From: Hyaloraphidium curvatum
Lineage: Eukaryota > Monoblepharomycota > Hyaloraphidiomycetes > Hyaloraphidiales > Hyaloraphidiaceae
Assembly (NCBI GenBank): GCA_025558095.1
Contig: JAIVFI010000018.1
Coordinates: 558,001-622,000 of the forward strand
Length of the DNA: 64,000 nt
Reading direction: 5' to 3'
Shown here: positions 30,254 to 41,383 of the stretch, in pieces
How positions within the stretch are numbered: position 1 is the first letter of the stretch
Layout of the letters: every line of letters begins with the position of its first letter
Notes under the pieces: model-generated
Told to the model about the DNA's origin: nothing
What the model saw: the letters and a program-made list of their open reading frames with translations, nothing else
The model's database searches: none
Translations under genes and position numbers: made by a program

Positions 30254-31266
30254 CTACGACAGCGGCGCGCCCCAGGCCCTGGCCCCCCTTGCCGCGTGCC
30301 ACCCCATCCGCAGGACGCGCATCGCCTCTTCCGGCCCCACGTTGACCAGCACCGGGTTCTCGGCCGTGATGCTGCGGTCCGAGAGCGCGGCAATGTCCCG
30401 CTCGAGCTGGCGCATGCGGTCCTCGAGCCCTTGCTTCCTGCCCGCGCGCGGATCAGCTTCGCCAGGCATCCGCGGCGGGAGGACAAGGAGACTAACCTCC
30501 TGATCTTGCCCACGGTGTCCGCCACCATCCCCAGGCGTCCGTACTCCCCCTCCGCCTTCCTTAGATTCTCCCTCAGGCCGTCGAGCATCCCCATCCTGAC
30601 GTCCTCGGGCAGCGGCGCCAGCCCCTGCCGCGCCAGCGCCTCCTCCGCGTCCCTCCGCGCCTTTTCCTGCGCCTCGAGGGCCGCGGCCTCGGATTCGCGA
30701 CGGAAGCGGAGGAGGTACGAGGGCGCGCGGCCGTACTCGGGCTTGCGGACAAAGAACCGCTCCTGCGGCTTCTCCGGCGGCTCTGTACCATGCCGCGCGT
30801 CAGCGTTCCTGGTTTTGCGGAGGGGGGAGAGAGGGGGGACCCACTCGCGGCGTCGGCCTCGACCATGTTGCCCGCGACCCAGTCCACCTCCTTCGGGGGC
30901 CTGAGGAGCCCCGGTTCCTTGGGCAGCGGCGGCTTGCGCACCGTCCTGTCGCGCTCATGTTTCTCCGCTAACCCCGCGGGATCGTCAGCCCCCCTCGATT
31001 GCGGCCCGCGAACGGCAATACCGACCCCCTTCGAACCTCCTCGCCCCGACGCCCTTCCTCAGCCACTCCCCCGCCTGCACCGTGCCCTTGTAATCCGGCA
31101 GCCCGAACATGTCCCGTTCGTGCTTGCGCGCCTTGGCCTCGCGGCGGACGGCGTCGGAGTACTGCGATTTGTAGAGCTTGCGCGGGGGGGAGAGGGAGGG
31201 GGCGGAGGAGGACGCGGGGGAGGGGGGGGAGGGGCGTTTCGCGGGGTTGGGTGGTGGGGGGACCAT
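30254..31266 (-). CDS. ENKUR: Enkurin-domain protein (flagellar/ciliary)
   Basis: Enkurin is a microtubule inner protein of motile cilia that also binds TRPC channels in sperm. The N-terminus MVPPPPNPAKRPSPPSPASS leads to LYKSQYSDAVRREAKARKHE, then exons with RKPPLPKEPGLLRPPKEVDW and VAGNMVEADA, matching the conserved enkurin N-terminal NFV..NAVEA block. The C-terminal enkurin domain reads GRAPSYLLRFRRESEAA, LAPLPEDVRMGMLDGLRENL, EYGRLGMVADTVGKI, LEDRMRQLERDIAALSD and ends ENPVLVNVGPEEA plus a short tail. Three introns. This is the main evidence for a flagellum in the organism. Confidence 0.75.
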
Positions 31267-31396
31267 GGTAGTCGTAGAGTGGAGGGGCGATGGAGGGAGG
31301 GAGGAGCGGGAACGGGCTCGGAATTGCGGGAAACGATGGAGGATGGCGCGATCGGAGTTGGAGCTGGCAAATAAGTCAACATCGCAACCCGTCGCG
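31267..31396. promoter_or_regulatory. Divergent promoter between enkurin and AARSD1
   Basis: 130 bp between two ATGs on opposite strands, so transcription of both genes must initiate from here. Confidence 0.4.
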
Positions 31397-32785
31397 ATGT
31401 CGCCTGCGCCGCTGGGCCGCCTCGCTTGCCAGCGCGATTCGCTCCGGCGCACTCTGTCCACGATTGTCGCGTCCTGTGAACCCGATGGCTCCGGACGGTG
31501 GAGGATCTCCCTGGACGACACGGTCATCTTCCCGACCGGCGGCGGGCAGCCCAACGACCTCGGCACGATCGCCGCCGCCGACGGATCGGCCTCCGCCGCC
31601 GTGCTCGACTCGCTGAGGCTGCGCGGCCGCGCGGTGCATGTTTGCGACGCGCCGCTCGACCCCGGCACGCGGGTCGAGGCCAGTGTCGACTGGCCGCGGA
31701 GGACCGACCACATGCAGCAGCACTCTTCCCAGCATCTGCTCAGCGCCATTGCGTGGCGCCAGTTCGGGTGGGAAACCGTCGGGTGGACGCTCAGCCCGCG
31801 TGGCAGGTGCGTCGTGGAGTTTGCCTCGTCGCCCGGGAAGCAGGCGCCCGACGCTGCGGGGCTGGCGGAGCTCGAGCGGCTGGCCAACGCGGCGATCCTC
31901 GACGCGCGGCCGGTCATCGTCGAGGAGGCGGTCACGGACCCCGCGCTGTTCCGATCCAGGGAGGGCGCCCCCTCCGACGACGCCAAGCAGCCCGCCGCGG
32001 ACGAGGAGAAGGGCGAGCTGCGCTACGTCCGCATCGAGGGCCACGACATCAACCCGTGCTGCGGCACCCACGTGCCCAACCTGTCGATGCTGCAGCTGGT
32101 CAAGATCGTGGGCCACGAGGGCTCCGCACGGGCCGCCAAGGGCGGCAAGGAGAAGACGGCCAACGCGAGGGTGTTTTTCGTCGCGGGGAACAGGGCGCTG
32201 GAGCACTATTCCTCCCTGGTGGACCTGACGAGGGAGCTGGCTGCCATGACAAAGGGCACCGTCGAAGGCCTACCCGACGCCTTCCGCCGCCTCATGGACG
32301 CCCAGCGTGCCGCAACCAAGGAGCTCGCCAAGCACCGCGAATCCGCCGCCAACCGGACCGCCGCCGCCGCCGCCGACCTCCTCTCCCAGGGTGTGCCCGC
32401 GGCCGTGGTGCTCCTGCACGAAACCAACCCCGCCGCCGCGCAGGCCGCGTCGGACTCGATCTCCCTGCTACCACCGGCCCTCCGCCGCCTGCTGCCTTCC
32501 CCTCCCACGGGCGCCCTCTTGGTTCTCGCCGCTCTCCCAGAAAAGGGCAGCGCCAAGGACGCCCCGCTGCTCGTCCTGGGCGCGGACGCGGCGGCAGAGT
32601 CGTTTGCAGCTTTTGTCACGGAGCAGGCGGGGGTCAAGGGCGGTGTTGTGCCGGGAAAGGACGGGTGGAACTTCTGGCGGGGAAAATGGACAGGCGATGG
32701 TGTGACGGCCAAGGCGTTCGAGCGGTTGCTGGGGGAGTGGGAAAAGGCGTGCGGGACTGGAGTAAAGAGGCTGGGGTGGTCCTGA
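31397..32785 (+). CDS. AARSD1: Alanyl-tRNA editing protein AARSD1/AlaX-like
   Basis: Free-standing trans-editing enzyme that hydrolyses mischarged Ser-tRNA(Ala). The start MSPAPLGRLACQRDSLRRTL gives 462 aa with no intron. The tRNA-synthetase 'second additional domain' zinc site is intact: HMQQHSSQHLLSA supplies the HxxxH motif and HDINPCCGTHVPN supplies the CxxxH motif. The preceding beta-barrel part has VIFPTGGGQPNDLGTI, the typical AlaX P-T-G-G-G-Q-P signature. A C-terminal domain of about 190 residues like that of AARSD1 follows. Cytosolic; the longer open frame upstream (to 31178) overlaps the enkurin gene and is unlikely to be translated. Confidence 0.92.
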   Translation: MSPAPLGRLACQRDSLRRTLSTIVASCEPDGSGRWRISLDDTVIFPTGGGQPNDLGTIAAADGSASAAVLDSLRLRGRAVHVCDAPLDPGTRVEASVDWPRRTDHMQQHSSQHLLSAIAWRQFGWETVGWTLSPRGRCVVEFASSPGKQAPDAAGLAELERLANAAILDARPVIVEEAVTDPALFRSREGAPSDDAKQPAADEEKGELRYVRIEGHDINPCCGTHVPNLSMLQLVKIVGHEGSARAAKGGKEKTANARVFFVAGNRALEHYSSLVDLTRELAAMTKGTVEGLPDAFRRLMDAQRAATKELAKHRESAANRTAAAAADLLSQGVPAAVVLLHETNPAAAQAASDSISLLPPALRRLLPSPPTGALLVLAALPEKGSAKDAPLLVLGADAAAESFAAFVTEQAGVKGGVVPGKDGWNFWRGKWTGDGVTAKAFERLLGEWEKACGTGVKRLGWS

Positions 32786-33172
32786 CTACCGATTAAATGC
32801 AACGGGAACGGCCAAGATCTTTTCGGAATGCGTGATGGATGGCACAGATGACCTTCCTGCTCGCGAGCGTGCTGATGCTCGTAGAGGTGCAGGTGCGGCG
32901 CGCACAGCCAGGAGAGAAGTGGGATCGACAGGGGCGTGGCGTGTACTGCCAGGAGAGAAATGGGATCGACAGTGACATGTGCAGAGAGCGTGCTTGGGAC
33001 CAGGGGCCGGACGGAGCATTCCTAGTGGTGCTTCTGGGTATCTAATACTGGTCCGCAAGACCCCAGGCAGTATGAACTGCACAGAGCCAGCCGCGGCTCG
33101 CTGCCGGCGTCCACACACGCCCACTACACGTGCGCTTCAGCACCGAGCTCATCCGGCACCATTGCGCGGCCC
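32786..33172. other. Intergenic between convergent genes, with a small repeat
   Basis: Separates AARSD1 (plus) from the secreted protein gene (minus). Apart from the direct repeat at 32909-32972 nothing is recognised. Confidence 0.4.
32909..32972. repeat. Imperfect direct repeat, about 24 bp unit
   Basis: gccaggagagaagtgggatc and gccaggagagaaatgggatc, each continuing gacag, occur about 40 bp apart in the same orientation in the 3' region downstream of AARSD1. Confidence 0.65.
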
Positions 33173-33709
33173 TCAGTACTCCGTGTCGTTTCCGCACGTT
33201 CCGCCTTGCGGGCCGTTGTCGAGAATGAACTGCGTGTCGATCTGGTCCAGCGCAACGACCTCGTTGCCGACGCCGCACGCGGAGTTGCGATAGAGAGCCG
33301 CGGTGCCCGCGGAAAGATCCAGCACCACCCCGTCGCCGCTCAGGAACGAAAACTGCCTCGCGTTATAGCTCTGGGAGCACCACGCGTTGTCCTCGAAGAA
33401 GTCCGATGCGGGGGCGACGACGAACACCTGCGGGTCGCAGAAGGAGCCGGTGCCTCCCTGGTACCAGCAAGCCTTGGCACCCGGCTGTATGACGGCATAG
33501 AATGCGTTGCCGGCCCCTATGGCGTTGTCGCAGGAGCACACCTGGGTCTCGATGTTGCCCGGGCTGACCTGGGGGGTGAGGATCCCCGCCCGACCGGTGT
33601 CGAAGACGGTAATTGCAAAAGCGTTGGGGTTGTAGAAGCAGAAGGCGTCGGCGGACGACGCGAGGGCGAGGACGGCCAGGAAGGCCGCGAGGGCGGTGAG
33701 GGCGCGCAT
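33173..33709 (-). CDS. Small secreted cysteine-containing protein
   Basis: About 178 aa from the ATG at 33709, which places a strong signal peptide (ALTALAAFLAVLALASSADA) at the start; an upstream ATG at 33748 would bury it. The mature part begins FCFYNPNAFAITVFDTGRAG and has CSCDNAIG, AKACWYQGGTGSFC, WCSQSYNARQF and GNEVVALDQIDTQF. About eight Cys suggest disulphides. No family recognised. Intronless. Confidence 0.65.
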   Translation of the reverse strand: MRALTALAAFLAVLALASSADAFCFYNPNAFAITVFDTGRAGILTPQVSPGNIETQVCSCDNAIGAGNAFYAVIQPGAKACWYQGGTGSFCDPQVFVVAPASDFFEDNAWCSQSYNARQFSFLSGDGVVLDLSAGTAALYRNSACGVGNEVVALDQIDTQFILDNGPQGGTCGNDTEY

Positions 33710-33960
33710 GTCGTTGTTCAGTTTCTTGTGACGGGGCATCGGGGCCAACTCCGTGCCTTAAGAAGTGTCTGCTGTGTCATTGCTGGGTTTCTGCGGAACC
33801 GGATAGACCGCGGAGTGGCTCGGCGGGCAGTGCCAGGGACGCTTCGACGGGAAGCTGCGCCACGCGCTCCGGACCCTTGAGTCCCTAGGGACCTCGCCCT
33901 TGGCACCTCTCTCAACGCTCCACACGGACCAAAACACACGTTTGGTCACTCCAAACACCG

Positions 33961-34374
33961 ATGTTCGCACAGATTCGCAGGCTGATGTCCCGCCTCGCGC
34001 TGCCCGCCCTCGCCGTCGCCTTCGTGGCCTCGGGCCTTCTTTTGGGGCCCTCCCCACCTGTGGGCGTCCGAGCCCGGCCCAGCGTGCCCCCCCGGCCAGA
34101 TCAAGTGTTTCAAGAGAAGACAGTACAAAGCGTTCGTTCTCGTCCAGTGCTCGGACGGCACATGCGCCCCCGTTGAGGCCTTTTGTGACCTGCCCAGGTC
34201 GCCTTGCCCCTCGGCGAACCGCTGCCGCCTTCCCCGCCCGCCAAGTGTGGCGCGCCCCCGACTTCAGGCGCGTGCAGCGCGCCCAACAGGGTTGCGAACC
34301 ACCTGCAAACTTGCCAGCAGATTGGGGGGCAGTGGTCCCCGATCATGACCGGGGGCCCTGTTTCGCACGCGTGA
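33961..34374 (+). CDS. Small secreted Cys-rich protein (tentative)
   Basis: MFAQIRRLMSRLALPALAVA continues into a signal-peptide-like helix. A phase-0 intron (GTGGGCG...CGGCCAG) would join LLLGPSPP to IKCFKRRQYKAFVLVQCSDG then TCAPVEAFCDL. A last exon in a third frame reads AKCGAPPTSGACSAPNRV then HLQTCQQIGGQW and stops at 34374. The second junction was not resolved. Small size and even Cys spacing suggest an effector-like or wall-associated peptide. Confidence 0.4.
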
Positions 34375-34492
34375 TAAACCGTGTACGACGGTTTGCAAGG
34401 TCCAAAATGATTCATTTCGCGTGCGTCTATTTGGTGGAGGCATCTCAAGGCCTGCCTCGACCGGTCCCATACCCGTCCAAAACCCGCATCGG

Positions 34493-37400
34493 TCACGCCA
34501 GGGAGATGAGCGACGATATGCTCTCCATGAACCTCTCGAGCGCCCACCGCACCTCGGCCCTGTCCACGTGGATCATCCGGATGCCCAGCCGGAAGAAGGC
34601 CGGCACGCCTCGGCGCAGCCCGGCGTACCGGCCTCCCTCGGGCATCTGCGAGTCCCGGTGGTGCGCGTCCACGAATGCCGCCAGGTCACGGTACGCCGAC
34701 GCGACGAGTGGGGACCACTGCGCGACCTCCTTGGCGTAGCGCTTCTGTTCCCGCGCGTGTTCCACGAACCGCGCAAACACAGCCGACAGCAGGGAGACGA
34801 GGCTGGGGGCGAGCTCCGCGCGCACCGTTGGCGGGCTACCCGGCTGTCCGAATACCAGGAGAGGGCAATCCGCGGGGGGTAGGCCTTCGATCCTCACCCC
34901 GGCCTCGCGAGCCTCGGCGAGCCACGACGGGACAGAGTCCATCTCCACCTGCTCCCCGTCCCCGAGCCGTACGTAGAGCGCCGACATTGTCCGCAGCAAG
35001 CTCGACAGGCCGACGACCTCCTGCTTGGAGAGGTTGGGCATCTGCGGCACGAACCCGCGGCGGAAGATGGCAGTGCGCCGCTCCGTGTCCTGGTTGAAAG
35101 CGTAGGCGAAGGCGTACGAGTCCCTGAACAGCTGGAGCCACCGGTTTCGCACGGCCGGAGGGGCAGATGCCAACGCAGGGTTGAGGGGAAGCGATCCCCC
35201 GGCGGCGGGTCCGGCGCCAGATGCTGCCTCCCTCGGGCCCGTCCCACTGGCCGTCGTCGATACGGTCGATTGCGCATCGTCCTCACGCCACGAAGACGGG
35301 TCCGCAGCCACGCTCCCGCTGCTGACGCCGGGCCCGACGGGCCGGGCCCCAGACTGCTCCGACAGCGCCGCGTCGCGCGCACTCTGGATCAGCTCGAGGT
35401 GCACCGCCGCACGCACAATCACCGAGTCGAAGTCCAGCACGGTCGTTGTCCGTCTTCGGGGAGGTTTGGCGGCGGGAGTTGGTGCTGGAGAGGGCACCCG
35501 CTCGGGGAAAGCGCCTTCCGCGGGCGTCTCCGCCACTGGAGAAGCGACCAGCGCCAAAGCCGCTGCTGCTGCCTCCTCCCCAGCGTCGGCAGCCTGCACC
35601 CCAACCACAACCGCTTCAGCCTTATGCGGCTTGTACTCCCAAAAAAGCAGGTCACGCGGTGTGCTCACGTCAAACGCCCGCACAAGCGCGTCCGTCACCA
35701 GCTCCCACGCTCCAGGCCTTTCTGAGAGCCGCCCGACGATGTCCCGTAGGAAGCGCTGTAGGCAGATGGCCCCCGTGCTGGCCAAGTTCTCGTTGCGCCG
35801 CCCGATCATGGGCACAACGAGGTCGAGCACCGCGCGGAGGAGCTCCAACGGCTCGGCAAGGCGGAGAAATAACGCCCCGGCGAGGTCAACGAGCTCCCGC
35901 AGCGCCTGCACCCAGATGGCCGCCTCTTCCGTTGACGGCTGCGTGCTGTCGCCCTCGTCTCCACCACGGTCCCCAAGGCCCTCGAAGATGGGCCACACCA
36001 CGCTGCGCCGGATGTTGCGCCACATGCCCGTATCGAAAAGGTGACCTGATTGCTTCAGCACCGAGAAAAGAGCTTCGGTCGCCTCGCCCCGCACGCCGGG
36101 CGAGGTGTTGTCGATCACAACTCGCGAAAGCGCCGAGAGGATAGGAAACCACATAAGATAGAACTGCTCCTCGCTCGCGCCGTTCCAGGCCGCGGCCGAG
36201 TCCAATGCTGGCTCCTCCGCCAGCACGATCGGCTCGTCCGCAACGTGATGGGAAAACGACTCCGCGGGCCCGTCCCGCGGCGTGTGCACGATGAAACTCT
36301 CCCGTCTGCTCGCCGCGGCGACCGCAGCCGCAGACACTTTTGCTTCAGGCCCAAGCTCGAGCAGCTTGACTGCGCACCCTTGAAGCAGCCGGATGCTCCC
36401 CACCACCACCTCATCTCCAGCCGCTCGTGTCGCCCGGCTTTTGGTCCCGCGCTCGGATCTCTGCCCTGCCTGGGCAAACTCCTTGAGGCACGCGATGTAC
36501 TCCGCGAACCCGCCGCTGGCCACAACAGGCTCCACTGCGTCCTGGTACACCAGCTGCGCCGCCGAAAAGGCGTTGCGCACGAGCGACGGCTGCGACTCGT
36601 GCGCCGCCCGGCCGAGGACAGACCAGATGCTCTTCCACCCGGAGCGGATGTTGCCCGCCCGCGCAGAGATCATCTGCTTGAGCGACTGCACAATCAGGTC
36701 CTTGATGGCCGTGCTGGCGCTGTTGCGCATAATATGCTCAAACGAGCGGAGGAAGTCGGACTGCGTGTTGTAGTGGCTGAGCTCGTCTCGTTCCAAGAAC
36801 TTCATGCTCAACTGACGCAGGGCATCGACAGCAAAGGTGGCCACGATGGGGTCGGGATGGCAGCCCATTGCGTTGAAGTGGGGCTGCAGGATCCGCCAGA
36901 TGGCCGAGAACTCGTAGCGGACTGTGGAGAGAGGGGTTTAGAGTGAGACAGTCAGCAACATAACGTCAACGGCGCAACGCGGAACCCACTCCTGAACATG
37001 TTGTAGTACGCGACCTCGACCACCTTCTGGAGCGAGTACATCCTCGCCCCCGAGCCGGTGGAAAACACGGATGACAGCGAGGTCGACGAGGGCGTCGCGG
37101 TGACGAGGATGGAAGGCTGCGACTGCACGGCCGAATTCGGCCCCGTGCTCTTGGCCGAGGTGTCCTCCATGCCCACCTCCTCGGCAGACACATCGCACAG
37201 GCTCCTGAAGAAGGCCTGCACCGCGGGGCCCGAGAGCGATACCGTGCTGGAGAAGATTCGGTCGATGGCGACCAGCGTGTCCTGGCTCTGGATCTGCTTC
37301 ACGAGCTGGCCGAGCGAGGCGGCCTTGGCCTGGTCCGAAGGCATCACGACGTTGCCCGAGAACATCCGCGTCGGTCCCAAGTTCGATGGCCGCGAAGCCA

Positions 37401-40400
37401 CCTCCGAGCCGCCGTCATCAATCTCGAAGAGAGACTGGAAGACGGCGCTGGACCGCCCGCTGCCCTCGCCGTCCCCGCCGCCGAACGCGCTCCGGGCCTC
37501 GATCAGCTGCGTCCGCTCCAGCAGAGAGATGGACTTGAGCACGTCCAGCCAGCTCGTGTCCAGGTACTCGCCGAGCACGCCCGCCAGGGTGATGAGCGTC
37601 TTGACCGCCTTGACGTTGCGCGCCCGCATCTCGGCGACCTTGGTCAGGCCCGTCATCTTGGCCAGCGACGAAACAAAGGCGTTGCGCTCCGTCTCCATCC
37701 GGAAGATGCCCGACACCCGCACGCAGCCCGCAAGCCCGCGCAGGCACAGGTCCACCGACGGGTAGCTGTCGTCCCCGGCCGAGGTGACCACGCGCCCCTT
37801 GTGCCCGTCGATCTTGCCCGCCGAGATCTCGAGGATCTGCGCCTCGAACCTCGCCTGGCCCGCGCCGTCCTCGGCGCCCACCGCCGCCCCGTCCTCGAGG
37901 TTGCCCTCGTGCTCGAACATGAGGCTGAAGGCCGCCAAGAGCGCCCAGCACGCGGTCCGGAACATGGACCTCGCGAGGTCCGGGTTGCTCGCCGACCTGA
38001 AAGCCAGCTGGTTCTCCTCCGACACGGCCTTGGACATGGCCGACGTCGCCGGCGCCCGGCCCGACCGCGCCCCCGCCGCGCCCTTCTGCATCAGCGCCTG
38101 GCTGCGCTTCTGCATCTGGGCCATCTCGCGCTTGTACATGTCCCCGCGCTCCTTCTCGTCGGCGGCCTTTTCCCTGCGCGCACGCTCGGCCTCCTCGCGC
38201 TCCTCCTCGAGCACGATCTCGTTGCCAGAGATGTCGTCGAAGATGGACGAAAGCAGGTGCTCCGGCAGGTCCGCGCCCGAGTTGATGCCACGGTTGTTGC
38301 GGATGAAGGCCGCCTTGTCCATCTTGTTCTTGACCTTGGCCGAATGCTGGTCCACGTTGAGCATGATGACCGAGTAGGCCAGCGTGTAGGCCGTGTCGGC
38401 GCTGGCGAATGAGTCGGGATTGCACTCGAGGAAGCGGTCCGCGAACTTTTCCATGATGCGGTCGATCTTCTGCGCCTCGCCTGGCAAGCGGAAGGTCTGC
38501 AGGAAGCTCCGCAGCGCGTCGACAAACGCCAGGCCGGCAAAGTCCATCGAGTCGATCCAGGCGTGCATGACTTTGATCGACTCGGGATCGCCCTCGCCCA
38601 GCAGCTCCCCCAAGGCCGACTTGGTGATGCCGATCGACGGGTTGTCCCGCAGAAAAGCAACAAGCGCCTGCGGGTCGTCCGCTGGCACGAACCCGTTCTC
38701 GACAAACATCCTGATGCCCTTCTTGGGCTTGCCGTTGAAGACCTGCACCGCCTGCCGCAGGTTCTGCTTGCGCGAGGCCAGCTGCTCCACGTGCGACTGC
38801 GACCCCGCCGACTCGGAGAGCGGGCCGTTGGTCGAGGTCGCCGAGCCGGGCTCGGGATCGGTCGTCCGCGCGTCGCCGTTGTCCGCCCCGTCCCCGCCCT
38901 CGGAGGGGAAGTTGTACCGGATATCGGCGTCCCGCGTGAGCGCGTCCAGCGGCCGCTTGAGCAGCAGCACCGGATGCGGGTCGTGCCCCTCCCCGTGTCC
39001 GTCATCGTACGATGCCCGCCCCGCGCCGTCGCCGTCTGCGGTCCGCGGCGACGCCGTCCCCGCCGCCGCCGCCGCCGCCGGCCTCGACCAATCCACCAGG
39101 CTCTCCACGACCGCCACCAGCGTCCTCATCCCCTGCCTCTTGAGCTTCCTCTCCTCCTCCGTCGCCGGCGGCCCCTGCCCCGCCTGCCCCCCCAGCCCCG
39201 CCGCGGGCGCGCCCATCCCCTGCCCCTGCGCCACCCGCCCGCACGTTTCGACGATCTTCTCGAACAAGCCCTCGCGCCCGATCTCGCAGTCGTAGTTGAC
39301 GTACAGGTCCGCGAGCACCTGGCTCTCGGCCGCCAGCTTGGCCAGGCACTGCAGCACCGCGAGCTTCTGCGCCCCCGCGGCGTTGGGCATCTCCAGCACG
39401 TACAGGTAGATGTTGACCAGGAGCACCTCGATCTCGCGCTTCAGGAGGGGGCGCCACCCCGCGACGAGGAGGAGGAAGGCCGAGATGCCGAGCTCGAAGA
39501 GGGCGGGGTCCGTGACGACGGCGTTGCGCGACAGGGAGAGGCACAGGGAGCGCTGCACAGCCGAGATGATGGCGGGATCGGTGCGGAACCAGGAGGAGGA
39601 GACGCCCTGGCGGAGCATGGTGAGGCAGGATTCGAGGGCGATGGTGCGGCACCGCAGCACGGCGGGCGGGAGGTCCTCGGGGGTCAGGGCGGCGACGGGA
39701 GATTCGGAGAACATGGAGAGCTTGCAAAGGATGCGGAAGACGGTGGCGACGTCCGCTTTGAGGAGGGCCGCGCGCGCCCCGAGCTCGTCGAGGTCGTTGC
39801 GGAGCCGGGGGTCCGCGGCCACCTGTTTGGCGAGCTGGCGGTGGGTCTGGTCCTGTGCCTCGGCCTTGGAAAAGAGATTGTTGAGCATCTGCGTCAGGGC
39901 GCCGCGCGCGGTCTGCTGGCTGACGGAGCTCTTGGTGTTGGAGTAGATGTTGATGGCCGTCTGGATGGCGGTGAGCAGAGCGGTGGAGTGCAGTTTGATC
40001 GTGGGTGTCGTGGAGAGCGTCAGGAGGCACTGGAATGTGTGGGTCGCAATGGTGAGATTCAAAATCAGCGGCCGAGGCCGTGAGGCCGCCCACCTTGAGG
40101 ATGTTGAGTTGCACCGCGTCGTCCGTCGTCGGCCCGTCAAAGCACTCCGCAATAGTCGTCACGATCTCCTCCACCGTCAATGACTTGTCCGCCGTCGTCG
40201 AACCCGCCGCCGGGTTCGGCGAAGCCGGGGGCGGGGTCGCGTCCGCGGGTGTGGACGGCGCCGGCGGGGGAACCGGAGCCGGGACGCCCTTGAGCAGCCG
40301 GAAGGCCACCAGCTTCTGAATGCAGCCGAGGGCGGCGTTCTGCAGGCGCGGCGACTGCTCCGGATGGCAGCCCATTTTGAACGGCAGCCAGTACTTGTCG

Positions 40401-40794
40401 GCGCTACGGCCACCGGCGAAAGGGGGGCAAAGAGGGGTCAACCGGGCCGACACGGGGATCACAAGACCGCCACCCACGCGCCCTCGAGCAGCAGGCCGGG
40501 GTCCTTCGCCTCCTCCCGCTTCTTGACGTCCTCCAGCGCGGCCCTCGCGGCCTCCCTCACTTTCCTGCCCGACGGGCGGTCGCCCTCGCCGTTCGCGTCG
40601 CCGTCGCTGCCGCCCGCCCGGCCGCCGAAGGAGAGCAGCCCCGAAAGACCCGTGCCGAGCGAGATGCCCGCGACCGTCGGCGCCGTCTCGGCAGCGAGCT
40701 TCTCGAGCTGCGTGCGGAGCTGCGCGACGGGGACCGCCGGCGCCGCCCGGCCCGGCGCCGCCCCGCCGTCCGCCTCGGCGCCGTCGTCGGCCAT
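34493..40794 (-). CDS. SEC7: SEC7/BIG-type ARF guanine-nucleotide exchange factor
   Basis: Large trans-Golgi ARF activator, roughly 2,050 aa in four or more exons. The start is MADDGAEADGGAAPGRAAPA at 40794. DCB/HUS regions: TPTIKLHSTALLTAIQTAIN, IYSNTKSSVSQQTARGALTQ, MLNNLFSKAE. The Sec7 domain lies at about 38205-38790: QLASRKQNLRQAVQVFNGKP, then FLRDNPSIGITKSALGELLG, then motif 1 FRLPGEAQKIDRIMEKFADR with the catalytic Glu, and motif 2 AYTLAYSVIMLNVDQHSAKV with FIRNNRGINSGADLPEHLL. HDS domains follow, including FLRSFEHIMRNSAS and SARAGNIRSGWKSIWSVLGR, the BIG signature. An intron near 36870-36940 joins the last exon; others lie near 40100 and 40470. Confidence 0.93.
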
Positions 40795-41383
40795 GTCGGC
40801 GCCCTTTGCAGCGCGCTCCGCCGGGCTAGAGGGGGGAATGCGGCCGCGGTGGGGCCGGCATGTGTGCTGCGTTGGCCGTTGCGGCGGGGCTGGCTCGCGC
40901 GCCCAAACTTGACCGCCGAATCAGCGGTCGCCGATCACCTCCGGATGACCTCGAAATCAAAGAGGGCTCCTGATCGTATTTGGATTGAGTTGGCAGCTGG
41001 TGGATCTGCCGCAATTGGAGGGCGGGGACGAGCTCCTGCACAGAGAATCGAAAGTCGCGCCGGAACGCCCTGCTTGCTTCTTGGACCGTGATCAGGCACA
41101 AAAATCTGTAGCAAAAGATCAAGCCAAAGGTCCGAATGGTCGTTGTTTTCAGTTGTTTGGGGGCGCCCGGTGGCGGGGGAGGATTGGGCGCGCCCTCGTC
41201 CGATCGACGGCCCGCGACCATCACCTCACTCAACTCCCCTCACAGGTGCGACTCTCCTGAGCCGGCATCTACTGCACGCCCCTCTAAATCACTCTTCCGT
41301 CTTATCTCTTGTCCCGCGCAGCGCCCCGCCGCCGCCCGCCGCCGTTTCATGCGCGCCGCGCCCGCCGCCCCGCCGACGCCGAA
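40795..41383. promoter_or_regulatory. Divergent region between SEC7 and the CAP gene
   Basis: About 590 bp. The half beyond 41145 is shared with the duplicated block at 26 kb and so carries the ancestral CAP promoter. The 40960-41130 stretch is relatively AT-rich. Confidence 0.4.

Noticed and set aside
31178..31396. N-terminal extension of AARSD1
   Set aside because: It overlaps the divergent enkurin coding region and lacks similarity to AARSD1; the ATG at 31397 matches the expected start.
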